A DNA stretch of 64,000 bases, taken from contig NZ_JANFLU010000011.1 of the NCBI RefSeq assembly GCF_024385525.1, positions 372,001 to 436,000 of the forward strand, given 5' to 3'. Below, piece by piece: positions 47,565 through 55,722 of the stretch (position 1 is the stretch's first letter; each line of letters opens with the position of its first letter). Source of the DNA: Arthrobacter sp. zg-Y238 (GTDB lineage Bacteria > Actinomycetota > Actinomycetes > Actinomycetales > Micrococcaceae). The position numbers were made by a program, and so were the translations under genes. The notes below the pieces were generated by a model. The model saw only the letters and a list, made by a program, of their open reading frames with translations, was not told where the DNA came from and did not search any database.

Positions 47565-48538
47565 CAGGCCAGGAAGACAACCGCGCCGAAGGCATGCGGG
47601 TTGCAGCCATCGACTGCGGCACCAACTCCATCCGGCTCCTCATCGCGGACATCACCCGGGACGATCACGGCGCAGCCCAGCTCACCGACGTCGTACGCCT
47701 GATGCGGGTTAACCGGCTGGGACAGGGCGTGGATGCCACCGGACGGCTGGCCCCGGAAGCGTTGGAACGCACCTTTGCAGCGGCGGATGAGTACGCTGCC
47801 CTGATCCGTGAGCATGGTGCCTCCCGTATCCGGTTCGTTGCCACCTCCGCCAGCCGCGACGCCGAAAACCGGCAGGAATTCGTCGACGGAATCCGCGAAC
47901 GCCTCGGCGTTGAACCCGAAGTGATCAGCGGAGACGAGGAAGCGGCGCTTTCGTTCGCCGGTGCGGCAAGCGTGTTCGCCGGCGGGAACGGCGCCAAGAC
48001 ACTCGTGGTGGACCTGGGCGGCGGCAGTACCGAGTTCGTCCTCGGTGACGGCTCCGGCGTCCTGGCGGCGAAGAGCACCAACATGGGCTGCGTGCGCTTC
48101 ACCGAACGGTACCTGCTGTCGGATCCGCCTACCGAAGCGGAAATCGCGTCAGCACGCACCGACATCCTGGACATGATTGCTTCCGCACTGGTCAGTGTGC
48201 CGCTGGCCGAAGCCGATCGGCTGGTGGGGGTGGCCGGGACCATCACCACTGTCACCGCCGCGGCCTTGGGCTTGGCCGAGTACTCTCCCGAGGCCATACA
48301 CGGGGCCGAGCTGAGCCGGGAGCGGATTGACGAGACAGCCGACGCCCTGCTGCGGCGGGACCGTGCCGGGCGGGCAGCACTGCCGTACATGCATCCGGGC
48401 CGCGTGGACGTTATCGGGGCCGGCGCGCTGATCTGGCGCACCATCGTGGACCGCATCGACGAACTGACCGACGGCCGCGTGGCCACGGCGTTCGCCAGCG
48501 AACACGACATCCTTGACGGCATTGCGCTGAGCGCGTGA
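47561..48538 (+). CDS. ppx: Ppx/GppA family exopolyphosphatase
   Basis: 325 residues from GTG 47561 (GTGA overlap). The ASKHA phosphate-binding motifs are clear: AAIDCGTNSIRLLIAD near the N terminus and VVDLGGGSTEFVL near 150, plus VGVAGTITTVTA. It removes terminal phosphate from polyphosphate or pppGpp. It lacks the C-terminal HD domain of longer enzymes, as is usual in actinobacterial short forms. A GTGA overlap also connects it to the protease gene downstream. Confidence 0.94.
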   Translation: MTGQEDNRAEGMRVAAIDCGTNSIRLLIADITRDDHGAAQLTDVVRLMRVNRLGQGVDATGRLAPEALERTFAAADEYAALIREHGASRIRFVATSASRDAENRQEFVDGIRERLGVEPEVISGDEEAALSFAGAASVFAGGNGAKTLVVDLGGGSTEFVLGDGSGVLAAKSTNMGCVRFTERYLLSDPPTEAEIASARTDILDMIASALVSVPLAEADRLVGVAGTITTVTAAALGLAEYSPEAIHGAELSRERIDETADALLRRDRAGRAALPYMHPGRVDVIGAGALIWRTIVDRIDELTDGRVATAFASEHDILDGIALSA

Positions 48539-49944
48539 GGGCAACGGGAACCGCTCCCGGCCGCCGCCGGGGAGGCGCCGCACGCCTCAGGACCGCCGCC
48601 GCAGCGCTCTGCGCAGCAGTGGCGGTGCCGCTGCTGGCACCTGCTCCGGCACAGGCCGATGAATGGCGGGACAAACAGTATTGGCTCGCCGACTACGGTG
48701 TGACCGAGGCCTGGAAGACCACCAAGGGTGCCGGAGTGAAGGTGGCCGTCATCGATACCGGCGTCGATGCAACTCACCCTGACCTGGCCGGTGCCGTCGT
48801 CGGAGGGTTCGATGCATCAGGCGCGGGCGATCCGCAGGGTGCCAGGGGCCTCGGCAGCACACCCGGGCACGGAACGCTGGTGGCGACACTGCTGGCGGGC
48901 CGGGGCCACGAGAAACCCCCGGAGGACAAGGAAGCCGGCGAAGGGGACGAAAAGGAAGGCGAGGACAAGGACAAGCCGGCGGACCGGCCCGACGGCATCA
49001 TCGGCGTTGCCCCCGAGGCGGAGATCCTCGCTGTCTCCACCTGGATCGGCGGAACGAATCCCGGCGGAGTTCCGATTGACACGCAGATCCCCGCCGCCGT
49101 CCGCTGGGCCGTGGATAACGGCGCCCAGGTCATCAACATGTCCCTCGGCAGTACCTCGACCGCCTGGCCGGAAAGCTGGGACGACGCGTTCCTTTACGCC
49201 GAGCAGAATGACGTGGTGGTTGTCGCAGCCGCCGGCAACCGCGGTGTCGGCATGGTCCAGGTGGGAGCACCTGCCACCATTCCCGGGGTCCTCACCGTGG
49301 CCGGACTGAACCGGCAGGGCGAGGCCAGCCAGAACTCGTCCTCCGAAGGCATCAGCATTGGTGTTGCCGCTCCTGCCGAAGACCTGATCGGGGGGATGCC
49401 CGGGGACACATCCCGGTATGCGAAATGGGAAGGCACCTCCGGGGCGGCGCCGCTGGTGTCCGGTGTTGCTGCACTTATCCGTGCTGCACACCCGGAAATG
49501 AGCGCGGCAGATGTGGTCAACCGGATCGTCAGCACCGCGCGGGACGCCGGGGACCCGGGGACAGACACTATTTACGGCTACGGGATCCTGGACGCCAATG
49601 CCGCAGTGAATGCCGATGTTCCCTCGGTCACCAGCAACCCGCTGGGAACCATTGCCGAGTGGATCCGCGTGCACCGGCGGGTGGCGGATGAGTCGCCCGG
49701 CGCTGCGGATATTCCCGCCCCCTCGGTCCCGGACCTGCCGGAGCCCGCCGTCCCGGTGGCGCAGGAGCCGGCTGCTGCGAACGGCAACCTACCCGCCGTC
49801 GTCGTACTTGGTTTCGGCGGGCTCCTGGTGGCCCTGCTGGTGGCCGGCACGGTGCATGTGACTCACGTTCGACGCCGCGGGACAACGGCCGGCGGGACGC
49901 AGGCGACCGAAACGGGCTCCCTGGATGAAGCGGGAGTCCGGTAG
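48535..49944 (+). CDS. Membrane-anchored subtilisin-like serine protease (mycosin-like)
   Basis: 469 residues from GTG 48535 (GTGA overlap with ppx). A signal peptide of about 42 residues ends near APAQAD. The S8 triad is complete: Asp in VAVIDTGVDATHPDL (about residue 74), His in PGHGTLVATLLAG (about 112) and Ser in EGTSGAAPLVSG (about 302), with oxyanion Asn in VAAAGNRG. A C-terminal Pro-rich stretch precedes a membrane helix (about 422-443). An acidic Lys/Glu/Asp insert (about 123-148) follows the His strand. The layout recalls mycosins of type VII secretion, but no ESX genes are nearby, so the substrate is unknown. Confidence 0.9.
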   Translation: MRATGTAPGRRRGGAARLRTAAAALCAAVAVPLLAPAPAQADEWRDKQYWLADYGVTEAWKTTKGAGVKVAVIDTGVDATHPDLAGAVVGGFDASGAGDPQGARGLGSTPGHGTLVATLLAGRGHEKPPEDKEAGEGDEKEGEDKDKPADRPDGIIGVAPEAEILAVSTWIGGTNPGGVPIDTQIPAAVRWAVDNGAQVINMSLGSTSTAWPESWDDAFLYAEQNDVVVVAAAGNRGVGMVQVGAPATIPGVLTVAGLNRQGEASQNSSSEGISIGVAAPAEDLIGGMPGDTSRYAKWEGTSGAAPLVSGVAALIRAAHPEMSAADVVNRIVSTARDAGDPGTDTIYGYGILDANAAVNADVPSVTSNPLGTIAEWIRVHRRVADESPGAADIPAPSVPDLPEPAVPVAQEPAAANGNLPAVVVLGFGGLLVALLVAGTVHVTHVRRRGTTAGGTQATETGSLDEAGVR

Positions 49945-49976
49945 CGAAACGCCCTGTTCGCGGTTTGTCAAATGGT

Positions 49977-49994
49977 TCGTGAAAGCTTTCACAA
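49977..49994 (+). promoter_or_regulatory. Rex-like operator (also CRP-like) at the ndh promoter
   Basis: TCGTGAA-N4-TTCACAA matches the Rex consensus TTGTGAA-N4-TTCACAA at 13 of 14 fixed bases and includes a perfect 14-bp palindrome (49979-49992). It lies about 28 nt upstream of the predicted start point, overlapping the -35 region, which suits a repressor. The same sequence also fits a CRP/GlxR site with one mismatch. Confidence 0.65.
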
Positions 49995-50013
49995 ACTCAG
50001 GTAGGATTGGGGC

Positions 50014-51399
50014 ATGGCATCGAACAAGCAGTTTTCTGATCGTCCCCGCGTTCTGGTGGTCGGCGGTGGTTACGTCGGTCTGTACGTGGCCAAAGACCTC
50101 CAGAAGAAGGTAAAGGAACAGGGAGGGATTGTTACGGTAGTGGATCCGCTGCCGTACATGACCTACCAGCCTTTCCTTCCCGAGGTTGCCGCAGGCACCA
50201 TTGAAGCCCGCGACGCCGTTGTGTCCCACCGCATGCACTTGAAGCAGACCGAGCTGATCAACGGCAAGGTGACTTCCATCAACCATGCCGCCCGCACCGC
50301 GACCATTGAGCCGGGCGACGGCAGTGAGCCGTTCGAGCTGCCGTACCAGGATGTTGTCGTAGCGGCAGGCTCGATCACCCGCACCTTCCCGATCCCGGGC
50401 CTCGCCGAGGCCGGCATCGGAATGAAGAGCATTGAAGAAGCAATGGCCACCCGGAACCACGTGCTCGAGCGCATTGAAACCGCATCGCTCATGCCCATTG
50501 GCCCGGAACGCGAACGTGCGCTGACCTTCGTCGTCGTCGGCGGCGGCTTTGCCGGCATCGAAACCCTGACCGAGCTCGAAGACATGGCCCGCGACGCGGT
50601 CCGTATCAATGACCGGCTTCGCCGCGAAGACCTCCGTTTCGTCCTGATCGAGGCCATGGGCCGGGTTATGCCCGAGGTCAAGCCGGACCAGGCCGAGTGG
50701 GTTGTCTCGAGCATGCGTGAGCGCGGCATCGAGGTCCTGCTGAACACGTCGCTGGCGTCCGCAGAAGGCGGCCTCCTCAAGCTGATCAACATGGCGGACA
50801 AGTCCCCGGCCGGCGAGTTCGGTGCTGACACCCTGATCTGGACCGCCGGTGTGCAGGCGAACCCGATGGTCCGCGCCACCGACTTCCCGGTGGATGAGCG
50901 CGGCCGTGTCCGCGCCAACGCCGAACTGCGCATCACCGGCGACGACGGCCCCATCGACGGCGCCTGGGCTGCCGGCGACGTCTCCGCGGTTCCGGATCTT
51001 TCCGGCGGCGGAGTAGGCGGCTTCTGCGTCCCGAACGCACAGCATGCCGTCCGCCAGGCGAAGCTGCTGGCCAAGAACATCATGGCCGCCCGCTACGGCG
51101 TCGGCACCGTGGAAGAGTACAACCACAAGAGCCTGGGTGCTGTTGCAGGCCTTGGCCAGTACAAGGGTGTCGCCAACATCATGGGCTTCGGCCTGAAGGG
51201 CTTCCCGGCCTGGCTGGCGCACCGTGGCTACCACGGCCTGGCCATGCCGATGTTCGAGCGCAAGTTCCGCGTCATCTCGGGCTGGCTGCTGAACGTGAGC
51301 TACGGCCGCGACCTGACGTCGCTGCGCAACCTGGAAGATCCGCGCCGCGGCTTCGAGGAAGCAGCAACGCCGGCTAAGAAGCCGGCCGTGAAGGCCTAG
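50014..51399 (+). CDS. ndh: Type II NADH dehydrogenase (NDH-2)
   Basis: 461 residues from the ATG at 50014; TAGGAT (50002-50007) lies 6 nt upstream, so the mRNA is probably leaderless. Two Rossmann motifs: RVLVVGGGYVGLYVAKDL for FAD and FVVVGGGFAGIETLTEL for NADH, plus IWTAGVQANPM, AAGDVSAVPDL and a C-terminal membrane-associated region. It passes electrons from NADH to menaquinone without pumping protons. The Rex-like site fits control by the NADH/NAD ratio. Confidence 0.94.
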   Translation: MASNKQFSDRPRVLVVGGGYVGLYVAKDLQKKVKEQGGIVTVVDPLPYMTYQPFLPEVAAGTIEARDAVVSHRMHLKQTELINGKVTSINHAARTATIEPGDGSEPFELPYQDVVVAAGSITRTFPIPGLAEAGIGMKSIEEAMATRNHVLERIETASLMPIGPERERALTFVVVGGGFAGIETLTELEDMARDAVRINDRLRREDLRFVLIEAMGRVMPEVKPDQAEWVVSSMRERGIEVLLNTSLASAEGGLLKLINMADKSPAGEFGADTLIWTAGVQANPMVRATDFPVDERGRVRANAELRITGDDGPIDGAWAAGDVSAVPDLSGGGVGGFCVPNAQHAVRQAKLLAKNIMAARYGVGTVEEYNHKSLGAVAGLGQYKGVANIMGFGLKGFPAWLAHRGYHGLAMPMFERKFRVISGWLLNVSYGRDLTSLRNLEDPRRGFEEAATPAKKPAVKA

Positions 51400-51425
51400 T
51401 CTTCCGCATTCGTTCACAGACGACG

Positions 51426-51465
51426 ACGGCGGCCCTCCAGCAGGAGGGCCGCCGTTGTTGTGTTT
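51426..51465 (+). terminator. Intrinsic terminator after ndh
   Basis: A 13-bp stem (51426-51438 with 51443-51455, extendable through G-T pairs) with a 4-nt loop is followed by TTGTTGTGTTT. It lies 27 nt after the ndh stop. Confidence 0.85.
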
Positions 51466-51510
51466 CCTGCCGTACACGCGTTTCCAGTAGGCTTGGAAGG
51501 CAATCGCAGA

Positions 51511-51584
51511 GCCCCAGTAGCCCAATTGGCAGAGGCAACCGACTTAAAATCGGTGTGTTGTCGGTTCGAGTCCGACCTGGGGTA
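51511..51584 (+). tRNA. tRNA with UAA anticodon (Leu by codon), class-I variable loop
   Basis: 74 nt with a full cloverleaf. Acceptor stem GCCCCAG with CTGGGGT (first pair G-T), D arm with GG in the loop, anticodon stem ACCGA/TCGGT with loop CTTAAAA (anticodon TAA), variable loop GTGTT of five nt, T arm GTCGG-TTCGAGT-CCGAC, discriminator A. CCA is not encoded. UAA reads the codon UUA (Leu), but bacterial tRNA-Leu normally has a long variable arm, which is absent here. TAGGCT at 51488-51493 may be its -10. The charged amino acid is not certain. Confidence 0.88.
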
Positions 51585-51587
51585 CTT

Positions 51588-52151
51588 CTAGCCGCGTGAC
51601 CGGTTGCGGTGGCGCAGCAGCAGTCCGCCGGCGAGCAGTCCGAGGATGACGACCGCCGCGATCGCCGGCAGTGCCAGATCCGAGGCGGTACGTTCCTCAT
51701 CCACCGCGTCCGTGGCGGACGGCGAGGGGCTGGCAGTCCGGCTGGGACTCGGTGACGTCGTGCCGGTCGAAGAGTTCCCTCCGGTTCCGCCGACGGTTGT
51801 TCCACCCGTGCTGCCGGTGGAAGCCGGGGACGGCGGCATAGTGGACGGCGCGGCTTCCGGTGTGGCTTCCGGCGTGGGCTCCACGGGTGCGGCGGGCGCG
51901 GCCGGAACCGGAACGGCGGGAACCGCCTCGGAATAGTTGCCGGTGGACGGATCGTAGTGGCTTTCGCCCGGGTTGTAGGACGGCGCCGGCACAGCGGGGC
52001 TGTAGGTGCTTACGACGCACGTCTCGACCCCGTCGATGACGGCGGGAAGGTAGCCCGGCGCGCACTCCAGGGCCTGTGCCGGAGCAGCGGGCCCCATCAG
52101 GAGCAGCACGGCAAGTGCGGAAGCGGCAGTGGACAGGCGTGGAATGTGCAT
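51588..52151 (-). CDS. Secreted, membrane-anchored Pro/Ser/Thr-rich surface protein
   Basis: 187 residues from the ATG at 52151 (GGGGGAAA upstream). A signal peptide (residues 1-27, ending near PAQA) is followed by a short Cys-containing segment (LECAPGYLPAVIDGVETC). Residues about 45-150 are a stalk rich in Pro, Ala, Ser, Thr and Gly. A membrane helix (about 158-179) and basic end (RHRNRSRG) follow. No LPXTG motif is seen, so it is anchored by its helix. The function is unknown. It ends 3 nt from the tRNA on the opposite strand. Confidence 0.78.
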   Translation of the reverse strand: MHIPRLSTAASALAVLLLMGPAAPAQALECAPGYLPAVIDGVETCVVSTYSPAVPAPSYNPGESHYDPSTGNYSEAVPAVPVPAAPAAPVEPTPEATPEAAPSTMPPSPASTGSTGGTTVGGTGGNSSTGTTSPSPSRTASPSPSATDAVDEERTASDLALPAIAAVVILGLLAGGLLLRHRNRSRG

Positions 52152-52231
52152 TTGTTTCCCCCAAGATAACGGTTCTACGGCCATCGTATAGGGCTAATGC
52201 GCACTTCCCGGCAAGGGGATCAATGTTGGAA

Positions 52232-52247
52232 TGTGACGAGCGTTACA
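52232..52247 (+). promoter_or_regulatory. CRP/GlxR-like site upstream of livK
   Basis: TGTGA-N6-TTACA matches the CRP-family consensus at 9 of 10 positions with the same deviation as the sdh site. Its centre is about 40 nt from the start point implied by TATATT at 52268-52273, close to the class II position that overlaps a poor -35. Confidence 0.55.
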
Positions 52248-52257
52248 AGGCTGTAAC
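52242..52257 (+). promoter_or_regulatory. Perfect dyad GTTACA-N4-TGTAAC upstream of livK
   Basis: A 16-bp inverted repeat with perfect 6-bp arms overlaps the 3' half of the CRP-like site. It could be the operator of a second regulator or an extended part of the same site. Confidence 0.5.
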
Positions 52258-52363
52258 CGCAGCCTCTTATATTCGACACAATGATCTACTAGCTTTTCTT
52301 CTAATCAGGAACACCTGGTATTTGCGTCAAAGGCACCCGCCTTTCGATCGGGGAGAAACTTTT

Positions 52364-53755
52364 ATGACTGCACTACGCACTGCCAGCGGTTTTGGCACGG
52401 GCACGGGATACGCCCGCACCGCCAAGATCGCCGCCCTTGGGCTGGGCCTCGCAATGTTCGCCAGCGGCTGCAGCGGCGGCAGCGGGGAATCGTCCGCTGA
52501 AGAAACATCCGCAGAGACCGAAACCGCCGCTGCCTCGGTTCTGTCCTGCCCGGAAAGCCAGGGGGGAACCGGGGAAGACCCGGGCGCCAAGGGCGATCCC
52601 GCTTCCGTTCCCGCCTCCACCGGCACCACCGACGCACCGCTGAAGATCGGCACGCTGCTGCCCACCACGGGTTCCCTCGCGTACCTCGGCCCGCCGGAAA
52701 TTGCCGGCACCAACCTGGCAGTTGAGGAAATCAATGCGGCCGGCGGCGTCCTCGGCAAGGACATCGAAATTGTCCACCGCGACTCCGGCGACACCACCAC
52801 GGATATCGCCACCCAGTCGGTAAACGACCTGCTCAGCCAGGGCGTCAGCGCCATTGTCGGTGCAGCGTCCTCGGGCGTCTCCAAAACAGTGATCGGCAAC
52901 ATCACCGGCGCCGGCGTCATCCAGTTCTCCCCGGCCAACACCTCACCGGACTTCACCACTTGGGATGACAACGGACTGTACTGGCGGACCGCTCCCTCGG
53001 ATCTCCTGCAGGGACGCATCCTGGGCAACTACATCATGTCCTGCGGCGCGCAGACCGTGGGCATGATCGTGCTTAACGACGCCTACGGCACGGGGCTGCA
53101 GAGCAACGTGAAGACCTCGGTTGAATCCGCCGGCGGCCAGGTGGTGGCCGAGGAGATGTTCAATGAGGGCGACTCCCAGTTCAGCAGCCAGGTGGACTCC
53201 GTTGTGGCAGCAAAGCCGGACGCCATCGTGGTGATCAGCTTTGACCAGGCCAAGAGCATCGTGCCGCTGCTGACGGCCAAGGGTGTCGACGCCAGCCAGT
53301 TGTTCTTTGTGGACGGCAATACGTCGGACTACAGCAAGGACCTGGACGCCGGAACCCTTGAAGGGGCGCAGGGAACCATTCCCGGAACCTTCGCATCGGA
53401 AAACTTCAAGGAGTCCCTGCTTGGAGTCGATCCGGCGCTGAAGGACTGGTCCTACGCGGGTGAAAGCTACGACGCCGTCACCCTCTTGGCGCTCGCGTCC
53501 GAGGCCGCGGGCAGCACCGACGGCAAGGCCATAGCCGCCCAGCTGGAGAGTGTGTCCGGCGAGGGCGAGAAATGCTACGACTTTGCCGGCTGCGTGACCA
53601 TCCTGCGCGGCGGCGGAGACATCGATTATGACGGCTACTCCGGACCGATCACGTTCGATGCGAACGGAGACCCCACGGAAGCCTTCATCGGTATCTACCA
53701 GTACGACGCTGACAACGTGCCGCAGCCGAGCCGCTCCGAAGCGGGCAAACTGTAA
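52364..53755 (+). CDS. livK: Branched-chain amino-acid-type ABC transporter substrate-binding lipoprotein
   Basis: 463 residues from the ATG at 52364 with GGGGAGA about 8 nt upstream. The signal peptide ends in the lipobox MFASGCSG (Cys about residue 36), followed by a Ser/Glu/Thr-rich linker to about 90. The LivK/LIV-binding fold then starts: KIGTLLPTTGSLAYLGPPEIAGTNLAVEEINAAGG, SAIVGAASSGVSKTVI and FFVDGNTSDY. It binds amino acids or similar small substrates for the livHMGF permease encoded convergently downstream. A CRP-like site and a perfect dyad lie in the promoter region. Confidence 0.9.
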   Translation: MTALRTASGFGTGTGYARTAKIAALGLGLAMFASGCSGGSGESSAEETSAETETAAASVLSCPESQGGTGEDPGAKGDPASVPASTGTTDAPLKIGTLLPTTGSLAYLGPPEIAGTNLAVEEINAAGGVLGKDIEIVHRDSGDTTTDIATQSVNDLLSQGVSAIVGAASSGVSKTVIGNITGAGVIQFSPANTSPDFTTWDDNGLYWRTAPSDLLQGRILGNYIMSCGAQTVGMIVLNDAYGTGLQSNVKTSVESAGGQVVAEEMFNEGDSQFSSQVDSVVAAKPDAIVVISFDQAKSIVPLLTAKGVDASQLFFVDGNTSDYSKDLDAGTLEGAQGTIPGTFASENFKESLLGVDPALKDWSYAGESYDAVTLLALASEAAGSTDGKAIAAQLESVSGEGEKCYDFAGCVTILRGGGDIDYDGYSGPITFDANGDPTEAFIGIYQYDADNVPQPSRSEAGKL

Positions 53756-53767
53756 CTGAAGCAGAAC

Positions 53768-53817
53768 AGCAAGGAAGAAGCCCCCGCCGGTTCTCCGGCG
53801 GGGGCTTCTTCCTTGCT
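53768..53817. terminator. Bidirectional terminator, 23-bp stem
   Basis: A perfect 23-bp stem (53768-53790 with 53795-53817) with a 4-nt loop lies 12 nt after livK and serves the plus strand; its A/G-rich left and C/T-rich right edges suggest some use for the convergent livF as well. Confidence 0.85.
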
Positions 53818-53896
53818 GCTGACTGTCCTCTGATGATGCCTCCCAGAGGCGCGGAGTCTTCCGCCGCCCCTGGGCCCCTCCTTGGGCCGGGCGGGA

Positions 53897-54643
53897 CTAG
53901 GCCGTCTCTGCCAAGGTGCCCAGGTAGAGCTGGATGACCTTTGGATCCTTCATGAGTTCGCGCCCGGTACCGGTGTAGGCGTCCCGGCCCTGGTCCAGCA
54001 CGTACGCCCGGTCACAGATCTGCAGGCAGCGGCGGGCATTCTGTTCCACCATGATCACGGAGACTCCTGCCCGGTTGATCTCATGCACCCGCAGGAACGC
54101 CTCGTCCTGCTTGACGGGGGAGAGCCCGGCGGAGGGTTCGTCCAGCAGCAGCACGGCGGGATCCATCATCAGGGCACGGCCCATGGCGACCATCTGGCGT
54201 TCACCGCCGGACAGGGAACCCGCCCGCTGGGCCCGGCGCTTGGCCAGTTCGGGGAACACGCCGGCCACAAAATCGAAGCGTTCCCGGAAGGTCCTGGGCG
54301 CCTGGTAGACGCCCATCTGCAGGTTCTCCTCGATGGTCAGCGAAGGGAAGACGTTGTTGTTCTGCGGAACGAATCCCACACCCCGGCTGACGAGCTTGTT
54401 GGCCTTGAGCCCGGTGAGGTCCTGGCCGCGGACCACTACGGTCCCGGAATGCACCTTGACCAGGCCGAACATCGCCTTGAGCAGGGTGGACTTGCCGGCA
54501 CCGTTGGGTCCGATGATTCCGATCAGCTCTCCCCGGCGGGCTTCGATGCTGCAGCCGTTGAGGATGTTCACCCCGGGGATGTACCCCGCCACGAGGTCGG
54601 TCACCTTGACAACCGAGTCGCCGTCGAATGCCTCCGCGCTCAT
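53897..54643 (-). CDS. livF: Branched-chain amino-acid-type ABC transporter ATPase
   Basis: 248 residues. Walker [18 protein letters not shown]-loop VPQNNNVF, signature GSLSGGERQMVAMGRALM and Walker B VLLLDEPSAGLSP, with the VEQNARRCL segment after the switch His position. It energises import with LivG. The start overlaps the livG stop by four bases (ATGA), so translation is coupled. It is last in livHMGF. Confidence 0.94.
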   Translation of the reverse strand: MSAEAFDGDSVVKVTDLVAGYIPGVNILNGCSIEARRGELIGIIGPNGAGKSTLLKAMFGLVKVHSGTVVVRGQDLTGLKANKLVSRGVGFVPQNNNVFPSLTIEENLQMGVYQAPRTFRERFDFVAGVFPELAKRRAQRAGSLSGGERQMVAMGRALMMDPAVLLLDEPSAGLSPVKQDEAFLRVHEINRAGVSVIMVEQNARRCLQICDRAYVLDQGRDAYTGTGRELMKDPKVIQLYLGTLAETA

Positions 54644-55722
54644 GCCTGGTCCTTCCGTTCGTCGTGGCGCCGGGCCGATGCCCCGGCAGATTGGACGGCG
54701 GGTTCGGTTCCCACCGATGACTCGGCGTCCTGCTCCAGCTCCGCCTCGAGCTTTTCGAAACCCTCCGAATCGGCGAGGTCCACGTCGTGATGGGCGCCCA
54801 GGTAGGCGTCGATCACGGCCTGGTCCTTCATGACCTCGGAAGGCGGTCCCTCGGCCACCACCTTGCCTTCGGCCATGACCACCACCCAGTCGGCAATGTG
54901 GCGGACCATGTGCATGTCGTGCTCGACGAACAGGACGGTCATGCCCTCGGCCTTTAGGTTCTTGATGTGGTCCAGCAGGGACTGGGTCAGCGCAGGGTTC
55001 ACGCCGGCCATGGGCTCATCCAGCATGACCAGTTTGGGGCGGACCATCAGGGCCCGGGCCATCTCCAGCAGCTTGCGCTGGCCGCCGGAGAGAGACGCTG
55101 CATAGTCGCTCCGCTTGGTGTCCAGCTTGAACTTGGCCAGCAGGACGTCGGCCTGCTCGGTAATCTCCTTTTCCCGCTGGCGCCACAGCGGAGGCAGGAG
55201 CGCCCGTCTGAGGGATTCCCCCGGCTGGGCGGTGGCACCCAGGCGCATGTTCTCCAAGACGGTCAGCTTGCCCATGACCTTGGTCAGCTGGAATGTGCGG
55301 ACCATGCCGAGGCGTGCCACCTTGTAGGCGGAAACCCCGGCCAGGTCTTTGCCCTCGAACTGCCAGGCGCCCGACTGGGGCGTGTCGAAGCCGGTCAGCA
55401 GGTTGAAAAGAGTCGTTTTCCCGGCACCGTTGGGGCCGATCAGTGCGGTGATCTTATGCCGCGGAATCTCCACGTGCTCCACATCCACGGCGTTGATTCC
55501 GCCGTAGGTCCGGGTGACGTTTTCCGCCACCAGGATCGGATCCCGCTTGGCACATCCCGGGCCGATCTCACCTTGTGCGATAGGACGCGTGTCGTCCATG
55601 TATTCGTTGTCCGCGGCCGCCGGGGTGACTTGACCGGCGTGGGATGCTTCCGCTTCCGTACCGGCTGCGTGCGCCCCTGAGGCGCGCGCTTCCGCCCGGG
55701 GCTCGTCTGCTTTGTGGCTCAT
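54640..55722 (-). CDS. livG: Branched-chain amino-acid-type ABC transporter ATPase with long termini
   Basis: 360 residues. Walker A GPNGAGKTTLFNLLTG (about 94), TFQLTKVMGKLTVLENM, signature SLSGGQRKLLEMARALM and Walker B LVMLDEPMAGVNP. About 60 residues precede the ATPase core and about 60 acidic or Ala-rich residues follow it, so it is longer than usual LivG (250-300). These tails have no recognisable domain. ATGA overlaps tie it to livM and livF. Confidence 0.92.
   Translation of the reverse strand: MSHKADEPRAEARASGAHAAGTEAEASHAGQVTPAAADNEYMDDTRPIAQGEIGPGCAKRDPILVAENVTRTYGGINAVDVEHVEIPRHKITALIGPNGAGKTTLFNLLTGFDTPQSGAWQFEGKDLAGVSAYKVARLGMVRTFQLTKVMGKLTVLENMRLGATAQPGESLRRALLPPLWRQREKEITEQADVLLAKFKLDTKRSDYAASLSGGQRKLLEMARALMVRPKLVMLDEPMAGVNPALTQSLLDHIKNLKAEGMTVLFVEHDMHMVRHIADWVVVMAEGKVVAEGPPSEVMKDQAVIDAYLGAHHDVDLADSEGFEKLEAELEQDAESSVGTEPAVQSAGASARRHDERKDQA

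Noticed and set aside
51511-51584. A UAA stop-suppressor tRNA
   Set aside because: The anticodon is 5'-UAA-3', which pairs with UUA. A suppressor of UAA would need UUA as anticodon.
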